Part shown: one piece after another, positions 7,822-16,708 of the stretch
Layout of the letters: every line of letters begins with the position of its first letter
How positions within the stretch are numbered: position 1 is the first letter of the stretch
NCBI RefSeq assembly: GCF_000987835.1
Contig: NZ_CP011308.1
Span: forward strand, 1,364,001-1,428,000
Length of the DNA stretch: 64,000 bases
Source: Sulfurovum lithotrophicum
GTDB lineage: Bacteria > Campylobacterota > Campylobacteria > Campylobacterales > Sulfurovaceae
Direction of reading: 5' to 3'
Position numbers and translations under genes: made by a program
Notes under the pieces: model-generated
The model's input: only the letters and a program-made list of their open reading frames with translations
Told to the model about the DNA's origin: nothing
Database searches by the model: none

Positions 7822-9111
7822 CTATACCATAACAGGCAGGTCCCGGTAATACGCTACCACTCTCTGGTCAACATGGATGACCCGCTGCAGGTACTGTGAA
7901 AGGTCACCCCGGCTGAAATCGATCTTCAGCCGTTTGGGGTCGATGGCCCTTGAGATGGCTACGTAGAACTGGCTTGGCGCAAAGATATTGTCGACATTGC
8001 AGACGAGGTTGTCTATACTCATGCCCTGCGACTTGTGTATGGTCACGGCATAGGCGAGCTTCAGCGGGAACTGCGAGAGGGTAGCCAGAGACATCGTTTC
8101 GATGGCTCCATCCTCCTTGACCGCCATGTCGAGCAGGTCGAAGTCATGGCGCTCCACACGGACGTACTCCTCCTCCTTCTCGACAATGAGGTAGTCATCC
8201 TCTATCTTTTTGAGGATCCCCCGCTCCCCGTTGACGAATTTACCCCATTTATTCACGGTAAAGAGAATGGGCACGCCCTCTTTAAGCGTCAGCTGTTCGG
8301 AAATAGGCAGCAGTTTCTTCCAGCCTGCCAGTTTCTTTTCGTGTACCTTGCCGAACATTTCGATATTGGCAAAAAGAATGGTCTCTTCGGTCTCAAGCTC
8401 GTTGATCCTGGCGCGGTTGGTCTGTTCGACCTCAAGATTTCGGCCATAAAGACAGGTCGGGTCCTTCTCCAGATCTTCGTTGTTCCAGAGGCGCATCATG
8501 TACTGCACGACCTCTTCGTCGCAGATCCCCTTGCGTACTTTGGAGAGGATGTGTGTGAACTCAGCATCCTGCGTCCGTTTCATTTCGGTCAGTTCGATGA
8601 CCGTCAGGTCGAAACGCTCCCATGCCATACTCTCGAAGGCATAGAGCTTCTCACCGAAGACATCGTTGCGGCTGTTCTGCTTCTGCACCGGCGGCAGCTG
8701 AAAGAAATCTCCCACAAAAAGCACTTTGCCCAGGTAGCCGTAATTGTTAAGCCGGTAGGCGATCATGTCAAGTAGGTCGGTACTGACCATCGAGATCTCG
8801 TCGATGATGATGAGATCGGTAGCCTTGAGGACTTTTTTCAGGTCGGCCAGGCGCTTTTTGGCACGTTTGTCCGAGGCGGCAAGTTCATCGAAATTCGAAG
8901 CAATACCGAAAGCAAAAAAACTGTGTACGGTAAATCCCCTGATGTTAACGGCGCTCACCCCCGTCGAACCCAGTGCCACTACCTGTTTTCCGCGTTTTCT
9001 GTAGTCAGAGATCACTTCGTTGGTAATGTAGCTTTTCCCTACCCCCGCACCTCCGGTCAGAAAGACATTGGAGTGTTTCAGTGCTTCAAGTACGTCGATC
9101 TTAGTAGCCAT
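7822..9111 (-). CDS. Pif1-like superfamily 1B DNA helicase
   Basis: A 429-residue helicase. Walker A is LTGGAGVGKS near residue 20, Walker B is IIDEIS near 104, followed by VGDFFQLPPV (motif III) near 135. The C-terminal part has YAVTIHKSQGMSID and FYVAISRA, the motifs V and VI of the Pif1/RecD group. Pif1-type helicases unwind 5' to 3' at G-quadruplexes, R-loops and stalled forks. The ATG lies inside the end of the RNase T2 gene (11-base overlap), so both should be on one transcript, which is an odd partner for a periplasmic nuclease. Confidence 0.88.
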   Translation of the reverse strand: MATKIDVLEALKHSNVFLTGGAGVGKSYITNEVISDYRKRGKQVVALGSTGVSAVNIRGFTVHSFFAFGIASNFDELAASDKRAKKRLADLKKVLKATDLIIIDEISMVSTDLLDMIAYRLNNYGYLGKVLFVGDFFQLPPVQKQNSRNDVFGEKLYAFESMAWERFDLTVIELTEMKRTQDAEFTHILSKVRKGICDEEVVQYMMRLWNNEDLEKDPTCLYGRNLEVEQTNRARINELETEETILFANIEMFGKVHEKKLAGWKKLLPISEQLTLKEGVPILFTVNKWGKFVNGERGILKKIEDDYLIVEKEEEYVRVERHDFDLLDMAVKEDGAIETMSLATLSQFPLKLAYAVTIHKSQGMSIDNLVCNVDNIFAPSQFYVAISRAIDPKRLKIDFSRGDLSQYLQRVIHVDQRVVAYYRDLPVMV

Positions 9112-10069
9112 AGCCTGCCTTGTCTATGATACCGCTCTGGCACCGGCTTCGTGTTGGTTTTCCGCTTTTAAGCATGGTGGAAAGATCTTCCCCTTTATTT
9201 CCCATATGCAGCCAGAGTTCGGTAATGAGCCCGTTTTGGCAGCGAAGCTCCACACGTTTTCCCGACCCTTTTCCAAAGGTGTTGTCAAAAAGGAATCGTA
9301 CCTGTTTGAGGGTCACTCTCTTCCCCGCATTATTGACAAAGAAGCGGCTCACTTTCGAACCGTTCACCTGCTCCGTCAAAATTATGGCATCTTTAAAATA
9401 GCTCTGTGCATCGGTCCCGTAGCAGCTTCCGTGCTTCACCCACTCGTGCCGTTGCAGGTTGGAAGAGACTCCGGGCATCACTTTTGAAAGTTTCTCTTTC
9501 AGTTCACTGTCCAGTTCCGGTTCAGGCAGTCTGTTCCACTGCCCGTGCCTGTCCAGCGTGACCAGTCCAGCATCGACATTGCAGTAACTGTTGCTCTGCG
9601 GCTGCGGCCAGAGTCCATGCAGTACGAAGTGGCTCTCGCTGTAACGCTTCTGCCCAAAACTGAAGAGTGGCTGCCGACACTCTTTTCTGCTGCGATGTGT
9701 TTCACAGAAGGCATTCTGCCAGGAGAGTGCCAGAAGCGAATATTTCGGCTTGGCACTATTTTGATATTTTTTAGTATGTTCCGATTTAATCGTATTGTTA
9801 TTATATGTGTTATATGATGATGTTTTCGAAGGAAAACAGCTCTCATCCACCCAACGCTGTGCCGGATTCTCACCTTTGACCAGGACGAGTATCTGTCCCT
9901 TGTGCTGCTGAAGCATAGTATATTCCCGCTGGGTGTCCAGATGGACATTATGACTGTTCTGCGTATGCTTCATATTGTTGTACGCTGAGCAGCTTTTCGC
10001 CGGTACGGCTTCATACCTTGCTTCTATAAAGAGTGTAGAGAAGATCAGCAGGAACAAGATTTGTTTCAT
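9101..10069 (-). CDS. Ribonuclease T2 family protein, exported
   Basis: A 322-residue protein beginning MKQILFLLIFSTLF, a signal peptide. The two RNase T2 active-site blocks are intact: LHGLWPQ near residue 148 (CAS I) and HEWVKHGSC near 208 (CAS II), each with its catalytic histidine. About 100 residues before CAS I are rich in Ser, Asn, Thr and Lys. The reading frame stays open upstream of the chosen ATG, but the signal peptide fixes this start. T2 enzymes cut single-stranded RNA through a 2',3'-cyclic intermediate in the periplasm and probably scavenge RNA. A TATAAT box lies about 40 bases upstream. Confidence 0.88.
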   Translation of the reverse strand: MKQILFLLIFSTLFIEARYEAVPAKSCSAYNNMKHTQNSHNVHLDTQREYTMLQQHKGQILVLVKGENPAQRWVDESCFPSKTSSYNTYNNNTIKSEHTKKYQNSAKPKYSLLALSWQNAFCETHRSRKECRQPLFSFGQKRYSESHFVLHGLWPQPQSNSYCNVDAGLVTLDRHGQWNRLPEPELDSELKEKLSKVMPGVSSNLQRHEWVKHGSCYGTDAQSYFKDAIILTEQVNGSKVSRFFVNNAGKRVTLKQVRFLFDNTFGKGSGKRVELRCQNGLITELWLHMGNKGEDLSTMLKSGKPTRSRCQSGIIDKAGYGY

Positions 10070-10126
10070 ACAAATAAGCCTTATGTTATTTTGGAATGTA
10101 TTATATCGTTTTGGGATAAGTTTTGA

Positions 10127-10132
10127 TATGAT
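10127..10132 (+). promoter_or_regulatory. -10 box (TATGAT) six bases before the CitE-like start
   Basis: TATGAT is separated from the ATG at 10139 by six bases, and no Shine-Dalgarno is present. A transcript starting at the usual distance would begin at the start codon. Confidence 0.4.
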
Positions 10133-10138
10133 TACTTC

Positions 10139-11056
10139 ATGATATTTGAAAACCTTGAAACAATCCCCAAAACCTTTGGCAACAAAAAGAAAAACCCCTG
10201 TTCCCATCAACGCAGGCGCTCCAACATGATGCTCAACCCCCTGAACCTCAAGCATCTCAACCGAATGGACAAAAGCCCTGCCGATATGATCACCCTCAAT
10301 CTCGAAGATGCCATCGCGCCAAGCCGTAAAAAAGAAGCACTGCATAACATCGCACTCTTTCTCTCTTACATGGAACGAAGCGATAGTTTCATTATCATAC
10401 GAACCAATCCACTGAATGAAGGCGGAGCGGAAGAGATAAGCTTTCTGAACGATTTCGGCTTCGACGCCATCCGCATAGCCAAGGTGAAGGACCAGACCGA
10501 GATCGCACAGGCACTTACCCTGCTTTCAGATAACAAGGAGCTGCATATCTCTCTGGAGACCAAAGAAGCGTTTGAAAAATTAAATACCCTGCGTATTGAC
10601 GAGCGGCTGACCACTGCCAACCTCGGTATACTTGACCTCCTGAGCTCACTTGGACTGCCGCAGTCCATCGTCACGCCAGACAACCCGACCATCGACTACA
10701 TTCTCTCCAAATTCCTTGTGGATGCCAAAACAGCCGGCATACACCCCATCTCCTTCATGTTCCAGGAGTACAACGATACGGAAACCTTCAAAGCCTGGTG
10801 TGAACAAGAGAAGAAGATGGGCTTTGAAGGCAAAGCATGTATGGGCCCCAAGCAGGTCAATATCGCCAATACTGTTTTTAGTATTAATGAATATGAAATT
10901 GAAAGGGCACGGCACATCAAATCTGTCTTCGAAGAACATTCTGCCCAGGGCATCAACGGTTTCATGGATGGGAAGTATGGATTCATTGATGAGCCGATCT
11001 ATCGGGATGCTCTATTGATACTAAATAATATAGGAGAAGAATATGCGACCGCTTAA
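10139..11056 (+). CDS. HpcH/HpaI aldolase / citrate lyase beta-like protein
   Basis: A 305-residue TIM-barrel type protein of the CitE group. DMITLNLEDAIAP near residue 50 holds the conserved acidic metal/CoA region, IIIRTNPL near 85 matches the V/I-R-I/V-N strand, and LHISLETKEAFEKL near 135 contains the conserved metal-ligand Glu. Substrates in this family include citryl-CoA, malyl-CoA and methylmalyl-CoA; the actual substrate is unknown. The first 30 residues (NKKKNPCSHQRRRS) are more basic than usual. It is divergent from the RNase T2 gene and overlaps the next gene by 14 bases. Confidence 0.75.
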   Translation: MIFENLETIPKTFGNKKKNPCSHQRRRSNMMLNPLNLKHLNRMDKSPADMITLNLEDAIAPSRKKEALHNIALFLSYMERSDSFIIIRTNPLNEGGAEEISFLNDFGFDAIRIAKVKDQTEIAQALTLLSDNKELHISLETKEAFEKLNTLRIDERLTTANLGILDLLSSLGLPQSIVTPDNPTIDYILSKFLVDAKTAGIHPISFMFQEYNDTETFKAWCEQEKKMGFEGKACMGPKQVNIANTVFSINEYEIERARHIKSVFEEHSAQGINGFMDGKYGFIDEPIYRDALLILNNIGEEYATA

Positions 11057-12029
11057 ACTGCTCTTTCTCATTACAATGATCCCCCTCTTCCTGCTGGCCA
11101 ACGATGACCGGCCGCCTGTCAGGTACGACTACCTCTCCAAACCTGATGTCCAGCGTTTCATCAGAATGATGCACACGCGCTACGGTTTCAGTGAAAGTTA
11201 TCTGAAAAATGTCTTCAAACATGCCAGGCTCGACAGGGACACGCTGGCGCGCTATACGGGAAAGTTCAAGAAGAACACGACTGTGGGAAGCTGGGAACGT
11301 TTCAAACTGCATGTGGTCAATCCTGAAACCTTCAGGGAGGCAAAAGCCTTTAAACGAAAGCACTACAGGACCCTGAAAAAGGCCGAAAGGGCTTACGGGG
11401 TAGATATGGACTACATTGTTGGTTTTTTGGGCGTAGAGAGCCGTTTTGGGAACTATACGGGTGATTATAATATTCTTGATGCCCTTGCCACGCTTGCCTT
11501 TCATAAAAACCGTATGCAGAAGTTCTTTAAGAGTGAACTCAAACACCTCTTTCTCTTTGCCAGGGAAAAGAAGTACGACATCACCAGGTTACAGGGCTCG
11601 TTTGCCGGTGCCATGGGCTGCGTGCAGCAGGTCCCCTCAGTCGCACGCCGTTTCAACAGGGACTTCGACGGTGACGGTGCCAGTGTATGGGATATAGAGG
11701 ACTGTATAGGCTCGATCGCATCCTTCATGCACAAGAACCGGTGGAAAAAAAGGATGCCCGCTGTCATTCCTGCCAGATACAAAGGCGGCAAACGCTTTAT
11801 GCGGCTGCGTACCTCTCATAAACGTATGCTTCCCATGCGTACCATCAGAAAGACGGGGGTCACTCCTGCACGGCCTTTCCCGTGGAATAAAGCCTATCTC
11901 ATCAAAACACGTAACAGAACGCATGACGACCTCTGGTTGGGAACAGCCAACTTCAGAGTGCTTACACGCTACAACAACTCGGCCAACTACGGTGTAGCGA
12001 TCTACCTGATCGCAGAATCGGTAAAATAA
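11043..12029 (+). CDS. mltB: MltB-like lytic murein transglycosylase
   Basis: A 328-residue exported enzyme with signal peptide MRPLKLLFLITMIPLFLLA. The catalytic Glu lies in FLGVESRFGNYTG near residue 130, and AGAMGCVQQVPS plus DFDGDGASVWD match MltB (SLT_2) family blocks. It cuts the MurNAc-GlcNAc bond and forms 1,6-anhydroMurNAc ends. No lipobox is seen, so it is probably soluble in the periplasm. Its start overlaps the CitE-like gene by 14 bases. Confidence 0.9.
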   Translation: MRPLKLLFLITMIPLFLLANDDRPPVRYDYLSKPDVQRFIRMMHTRYGFSESYLKNVFKHARLDRDTLARYTGKFKKNTTVGSWERFKLHVVNPETFREAKAFKRKHYRTLKKAERAYGVDMDYIVGFLGVESRFGNYTGDYNILDALATLAFHKNRMQKFFKSELKHLFLFAREKKYDITRLQGSFAGAMGCVQQVPSVARRFNRDFDGDGASVWDIEDCIGSIASFMHKNRWKKRMPAVIPARYKGGKRFMRLRTSHKRMLPMRTIRKTGVTPARPFPWNKAYLIKTRNRTHDDLWLGTANFRVLTRYNNSANYGVAIYLIAESVK

Positions 12030-12039
12030 TCCGAGATAA

Positions 12040-12654
12040 TCAATAGATCAGCGGTACGAAACGGAACCCCGGGTACTCCTCTTTGGAGATGCGGCCGTCA
12101 GAAAGCTTTCTGAAACGGAAAATGGAATTCCTTACCGGAATGACCAGCACTCCTCCCGGCTTCAACTGCGCAAAAAGTTCCTCTGGTATCTCACTGCTGC
12201 TGGCGGAGACCAGTATTCTGTCGAAGGTCTCACCCGGCTTTCCCAGCGCTTCTCCTGCCTTTTGAATGCTGCAGTGGGGACCGAAGTCGAACTTTGAAAG
12301 ATTGTGCTTTCCCGCCTCAACAAGACTCTCTACCCTCTCCAACCCCTCAACACTTCCGCTTTTTCCTGCGATGCTGCAGAGCAGTGCCGTTGTCCATCCC
12401 GACCCTGAACCGATATCGAGTATTTTGTCTCCTTCATGCGGCTCCAACAGTTCGAGCATGAAAGCTACAGTGGAGGGTTGTGAGATCGTCTGGTCGTTTC
12501 CTATGGGCAGAGGGGCATCGATGTAAATGTACTCCCCGAATGATTCAGGAATGAAGTTTTTTCTGTCCACTTTCTTGAACGCCTCGATGATCCGGGGTGT
12601 TCGCAAAGCACCGCCAACGATCATCGAATCGATCAGTTCCTGCATATTCTTCAT
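12040..12654 (-). CDS. pcm: Protein-L-isoaspartate O-methyltransferase
   Basis: A 204-residue PCMT. ALRTPRIIEAFKKVDRKNFIP matches the family N-terminus, DAPLPIGNDQTISQPSTVA is its signature, and ILDIGSGSGWTTALL near residue 80 is the SAM-binding motif I. It repairs damaged aspartyl residues in proteins using SAM. The start giving MKNMQELID is chosen because GGGAG lies eight bases before it and it begins one base after the stop of the Memo-like gene. It ends ten bases from mltB in convergent orientation. Confidence 0.93.
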   Translation of the reverse strand: MKNMQELIDSMIVGGALRTPRIIEAFKKVDRKNFIPESFGEYIYIDAPLPIGNDQTISQPSTVAFMLELLEPHEGDKILDIGSGSGWTTALLCSIAGKSGSVEGLERVESLVEAGKHNLSKFDFGPHCSIQKAGEALGKPGETFDRILVSASSSEIPEELFAQLKPGGVLVIPVRNSIFRFRKLSDGRISKEEYPGFRFVPLIY

Positions 12655-12655
12655 T

Positions 12656-13459
12656 TTACTCTCCCAGAAAAGCGGCACTCATATAGCCGACGACCTGGGA
12701 TTCATCGCCGCTGGCATCCGCACTGGTCCTGTAGTCGAGCAGCAGCGGTTTCAGCCCTCTTCTCTTGGCTGCGATCAGCATTGCCTCCACACCGATCTTT
12801 CCACAGGCCTCGCATCCCTGATGCAGTTCTGCCGTATCAAGCTTCTGCACAGCATCCATACAGATGCTGTCAAGCCTCTTCGCCTTCTCTATGTCATAGT
12901 AATGGCTCAGGTCCGTGCTTATGACCACAACAGTATCGGGGTCATCCAGCAGATAGTCTATCACTTCCGCCAGTCTTGCCGGGTCTTCATCACCGTACAC
13001 CAGTTCCACTACGGATGCATCCGTGTCGTAGGTCTTGACGAAGGGCATCTGCACTTCCGTACTGTGTTCATGATGGGCATCCGGAACGAACTGAAGGCCG
13101 AACCTGCTTTTTAGTTCATTGACCAGTTCTCTGTCGATGGGCAACGCTCCCAAAGGGGTATTGTAACTGTCATAATCTGAAATACTCGTTCCTTTCAGAT
13201 AGACCCTGTGGCTTGGGCCGATCACGACCACCCTCTTGGCTTCTGTATTTCCCAGCAGACGCATGGCGACATTGGCCGTAAAGGCTGAATAGACATAGCC
13301 TGCATGCGGTACGATGACCGCCCTTGGTTTCATATGCAGCAGCTCTTCATTCTGAAGATGCTCCTCTATGATCCTGTTATAGTGTTCGAACATCTCTTTG
13401 ATCTCATTGGCATCTGACGGGTAGAACTGTCCCGCTACAGCTGTTTCTCTTGTACTCAT
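12656..13459 (-). CDS. Memo-like protein (AmmeMemoRadiSam system protein B)
   Basis: A 267-residue protein of the Memo family, related to LigB-type dioxygenases. It shows PHAGYVYSAFTANVAM near residue 48, VVVIGPSHRVYLKG near 77, HEHSTEVQMPF near 125 and STDLSHYYDI near 180, the conserved histidine positions of the metal site. In bacteria it occurs with the radical SAM partner found next to it. Ribosome site AGGAG is near the ATG and a TATACT box lies at 13489-13494. The third member, an AMMECR1 domain, is not in the window. Function of the system is unsettled. Confidence 0.9.
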   Translation of the reverse strand: MSTRETAVAGQFYPSDANEIKEMFEHYNRIIEEHLQNEELLHMKPRAVIVPHAGYVYSAFTANVAMRLLGNTEAKRVVVIGPSHRVYLKGTSISDYDSYNTPLGALPIDRELVNELKSRFGLQFVPDAHHEHSTEVQMPFVKTYDTDASVVELVYGDEDPARLAEVIDYLLDDPDTVVVISTDLSHYYDIEKAKRLDSICMDAVQKLDTAELHQGCEACGKIGVEAMLIAAKRRGLKPLLLDYRTSADASGDESQVVGYMSAAFLGE

Positions 13460-13539
13460 ATTACTTTTCTCCTATTTTAATATTATTTAGTATAATACTA
13501 CACTTTCGATTGGAATCGGATACTTCAATACAGTGTATC

Positions 13540-13590
13540 CTGTAGATGGTTCCGAATTTGCCGAGGCTGAAGCCAACGGTTCCAAACGAG
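13540..13590. repeat. Imperfect repeat with hairpin between the Memo and radical SAM genes
   Basis: Two related units occur: GGTTCCGAATTTGCCGAGGC and GGTTCCAAACGAGGC, separated by TGAAGCCAAC. The core GGCTGAAGCC is a short inverted repeat. The element lies within the 138 bases between the two genes and looks like an inserted palindromic repeat rather than a coding sequence. Confidence 0.4.
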
Positions 13591-13597
13591 GCCATCA

Positions 13598-14608
13598 TTA
13601 TTTCCAGATTCCTTCTATCTCTCTCTTGCATTTCGGACAGTGTCCATCCTCCAACCGGTTGACTGTGACCGAATACCCCGTTCTGTCTATCAGCAGTTCA
13701 CCACAGTCCGGACAATAGGTATCGCCGTGCACCGGTACATTGCCGAGGTAGATATAGTGCAAGCCGGCTTCCTGTCCGATCTTTTTGGCGCGCATCAGTG
13801 TCTCCAGACCTGTGGCCTGATGATCCAGCATCTTGTAATCCGGATGGAAAGCGCTCAGGTGCCACGGGACATGTTTTCCCAGTTCATCGGCGATGAACGC
13901 CGCCATCTCCTGCAGGTCCCTGTCGCTGTCGTTCTCTCCGGGAATGATCAGTGTGGTCACTTCGACCCAGATACCCTCGCCTACCATTCTTCTAAGGGTT
14001 TCTTTCACACCTTCAAGACCACCTTTGAGGACCTTTTTATAGTAGGCATCGTCCCAGCTTTTGAGGTCGATGTTGGCTGCATCAAGCCAACCCGGCATAT
14101 CTGCAATGATCTCTTTCGTTTCGAACCCGTTGCTGACAAAAATGTTCTTCAGCCCTCTCTCTTTGGCGATCACACCGATATCTTTGGCATAAGGGTAAAA
14201 GATGGTGGGTTCGTTGTAGGTATAGGCGATCGAAGCGGCTCCGTGTTCAAAGGCAAGGTCCACCATTTTTTCCGGAGAAACTTCTATCTGCTTGTTGACA
14301 TGTGTCTCCTGCGAGATATCCCAGTTCTGGCAGAAAGGACATTTAAAATTACACCCTACCGTACCGAACGAAAGCGCTTTGCTTCCCGGCAACAGGTGAT
14401 AAAGCGGTTTCTTCTCGACCGGATCGACATTGAGTGCCACGGGATGCCCGTAGACAAGATTCTTCAACTCCCCGTTCTCATTCTTGTTGACCCCGCAGAT
14501 CCCGACCTGCCCCTCTTTGAGCTTGCAGTAGTGCTGACAGAGCAGACAGACTATCCGGTCTTTCCCTTCTTCTGTTTTATAATATTTCATGTTTTCGTGT
14601 GCTGTCAT
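13598..14608 (-). CDS. amrS: AmmeMemoRadiSam system radical SAM enzyme
   Basis: A 336-residue radical SAM protein. The cluster motif is CNFKCPFCQNW near residue 88 (CxxxCxxC). An N-terminal CLLCQHYC...GICGV block (about 20-40) and a C-terminal zinc ribbon (CPDCGELL...CPKC) are typical of this family. YTYNEPTIF near 135 and GNVPVHGDTYCPDCG near 300 are family blocks. AAGGAG precedes the ATG. Its substrate is unknown; the constant pairing with Memo suggests they modify or process one target together. Confidence 0.92.
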   Translation of the reverse strand: MTAHENMKYYKTEEGKDRIVCLLCQHYCKLKEGQVGICGVNKNENGELKNLVYGHPVALNVDPVEKKPLYHLLPGSKALSFGTVGCNFKCPFCQNWDISQETHVNKQIEVSPEKMVDLAFEHGAASIAYTYNEPTIFYPYAKDIGVIAKERGLKNIFVSNGFETKEIIADMPGWLDAANIDLKSWDDAYYKKVLKGGLEGVKETLRRMVGEGIWVEVTTLIIPGENDSDRDLQEMAAFIADELGKHVPWHLSAFHPDYKMLDHQATGLETLMRAKKIGQEAGLHYIYLGNVPVHGDTYCPDCGELLIDRTGYSVTVNRLEDGHCPKCKREIEGIWK

Positions 14609-14789
14609 AGAGACTCCTTCTTTTAAACCTTTATATAGAAAGGCTCAACTTTCTTTCACTATACCATATAGGTTTGAAAAAGTCAAGAGACGGGAATAAA
14701 AATAGTATATCAGGGAAAAGAGAGGAAGGTGATCCATAAAATGGGAAGGGGAATACTGGATCGGCAATCCGTACAGGGAGTTGAAATAT

Positions 14790-16667
14790 CTACTCGCCTA
14801 TTTCAAAATGATGCTGCTCTCTGTTGTTGAGATAAAAGGTTTCAAACGCCTTTTGTTCCAGTGCTTTGGAGAAATAGAACCCCTGGAAGACCTCACATCC
14901 CTTGCTTTTAAGGAACTTGAACTGCTCTTCACTCTCTACGCCCTCTGCTACGGTTGTAAGGTTGAATATCTTTGCCATCGCCAGGATCGTGCTGATCATC
15001 AGCCTGTCGGACTCGTATTTGTTGATATGATTGACAAAAGAACGGTCTATCTTCAATTCTTCGATGGGCATTTGACGCAGAGAGCTCAGAGAGGAGTATC
15101 CGGTACCGAAGTCATCCATTGAAAATGCTATTCCGATACGTCTCAGTTTGTTCATAATAGCGATGATCTTGTACATATCCTCTATCATGATCGTCTCGGT
15201 CACTTCAAAAATGACCTTCTTCCTGGTATCTTCTGTGAGGTATTTTTCGACAAGTGCTTCAACCTGTCCCAAAAAATCCACATGGAAGAACTGGCGTACA
15301 CTGAGATTGACAGAGAACTGCTCCAGTACAATACCCTGCTCCTCCCACCGCTTCAGTGTTTTGAAGGCTTCCTCTATAATGTACTGTCCCAATTCAATAA
15401 TAAGTCCGGTCTTCTCGGCAATCCCTATGAATTCGGAAGGAGGTATGAAACCGAATTTGTCATTTTTCCATCGTACCAGTACTTCACAGCCTACCAACTG
15501 GCGGTCCTGGTTCATCTGAGGCTGATAACGCAAGTCTATTTCATTGTGTTCAAGCGCAAAATAGAGTTTTCTCTCCAGTTCAAGATGGTACTCCACCCTT
15601 TTCGCCAATGCTTCGTTAAACACGATGATCCCGTCACGCCCCTGTGCTTTAGCCTCATACATCGCAATATCGGCTTCTTTAATGAAATGTCTCGCTTCAG
15701 AGGAGGTACGCCCGATACCGTTCACCCCGATACTCGCACTCAGATAAAGGTGGTGCCGGTCGATCAGGTAAGGTTCTTTCAGACGCTGTAGAAGCTTCTG
15801 GGCAAAGGTATAGGAGATCTCCCTGCAATGCTCCCTATACTCGAACTCTTCACTCACTATGGTAAACTCATCTCCTCCAAGACGGGAGATCACATGGTTA
15901 CTTCCACAAAATTCTTTGATCCTGCTGGCTACCTCTATCAGTACCTTGTCCCCTATTTCATGGCCAAGCGTATCATTGATGGTTTTGAAGTAGTCCAGGT
16001 CAATCAACAAGATATAGGCAAACTTATTGGAATAATGTACTCTTTTGATCAGCTGATCCATATAGTCAACAAAGTACCGGCGGTTGAAGAGCCCGGTAAG
16101 CGCATCATGCTGTGCCTGATAGTAATTTTTCTGAAGCATCTGATAGCTGTTGTCAGAAGCATAGAACAGCACTCCCCACAGTATCATGGAAAAAATGGCA
16201 AGCACATAACCGTACCATTCCCCGATAAGTGAGAAGTAGACCACCAGCGGCAGCATCAGTATTGCCAGTACAGGCAGGAAAAGGCGCTTGTCCGCAATCA
16301 AAATGGCAGATGCAACGACCGCGGCCCCCAACTGTGTAAAGATAGCGATGTAGTGCATCTTGCTCTCGGTCTCATTGGCATAGAGTATGAATATTAGACT
16401 CCACAAAGCAAAAATGATGTAAAAGAACACCATCAGCCTGGTATACCAGGATTTTAGATCCGCTGTATTCATCTGTTCGGGTTTGTATCCCTTATACAGG
16501 AACCAGCCCCACAGGGAGACAAGCAGCATCAAGCCGTACCATCCAAGGGCAGGCATGACAATACCGTGAAGCCATGCCAAACCTATATAGGCCAGGCCAG
16601 GCAGCAGGGAAAGTGCCGTCATGAGAGGAATATGTTTTTTTAGAGTATAGGTACTGTATCGATTCAT
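14790..16667 (-). CDS. Membrane diguanylate cyclase/phosphodiesterase (GGDEF-EAL)
   Basis: A 625-residue protein: about six membrane helices (14-185) with no recognised sensor domain, then GGDEF (195-350) with an intact RLGGDEF near 264, then EAL (365-615). The EAL signature reads EVLVRW instead of EALxRW, while DDFGTGYSSL and KIDRSFV are intact, so phosphodiesterase activity is likely but not certain. It controls or senses cyclic di-GMP. No Shine-Dalgarno is visible before the ATG. It stands alone, with its own AT-rich upstream region. Confidence 0.92.
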   Translation of the reverse strand: MNRYSTYTLKKHIPLMTALSLLPGLAYIGLAWLHGIVMPALGWYGLMLLVSLWGWFLYKGYKPEQMNTADLKSWYTRLMVFFYIIFALWSLIFILYANETESKMHYIAIFTQLGAAVVASAILIADKRLFLPVLAILMLPLVVYFSLIGEWYGYVLAIFSMILWGVLFYASDNSYQMLQKNYYQAQHDALTGLFNRRYFVDYMDQLIKRVHYSNKFAYILLIDLDYFKTINDTLGHEIGDKVLIEVASRIKEFCGSNHVISRLGGDEFTIVSEEFEYREHCREISYTFAQKLLQRLKEPYLIDRHHLYLSASIGVNGIGRTSSEARHFIKEADIAMYEAKAQGRDGIIVFNEALAKRVEYHLELERKLYFALEHNEIDLRYQPQMNQDRQLVGCEVLVRWKNDKFGFIPPSEFIGIAEKTGLIIELGQYIIEEAFKTLKRWEEQGIVLEQFSVNLSVRQFFHVDFLGQVEALVEKYLTEDTRKKVIFEVTETIMIEDMYKIIAIMNKLRRIGIAFSMDDFGTGYSSLSSLRQMPIEELKIDRSFVNHINKYESDRLMISTILAMAKIFNLTTVAEGVESEEQFKFLKSKGCEVFQGFYFSKALEQKAFETFYLNNREQHHFEIGE

Positions 16668-16708
16668 AATATTATTTTAGTATTTTTTTTTATAATTTTA
16701 GATTAAGT

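Noticed and set aside
10070-10345. N-terminal extension of the RNase T2 gene
   Set aside because: It would bury the signal peptide and overlap the divergent CitE-like gene.
13640-14626. Open frame of 328 codons on plus across the radical SAM gene
   Set aside because: It is antisense to a protein with all expected cysteine motifs.
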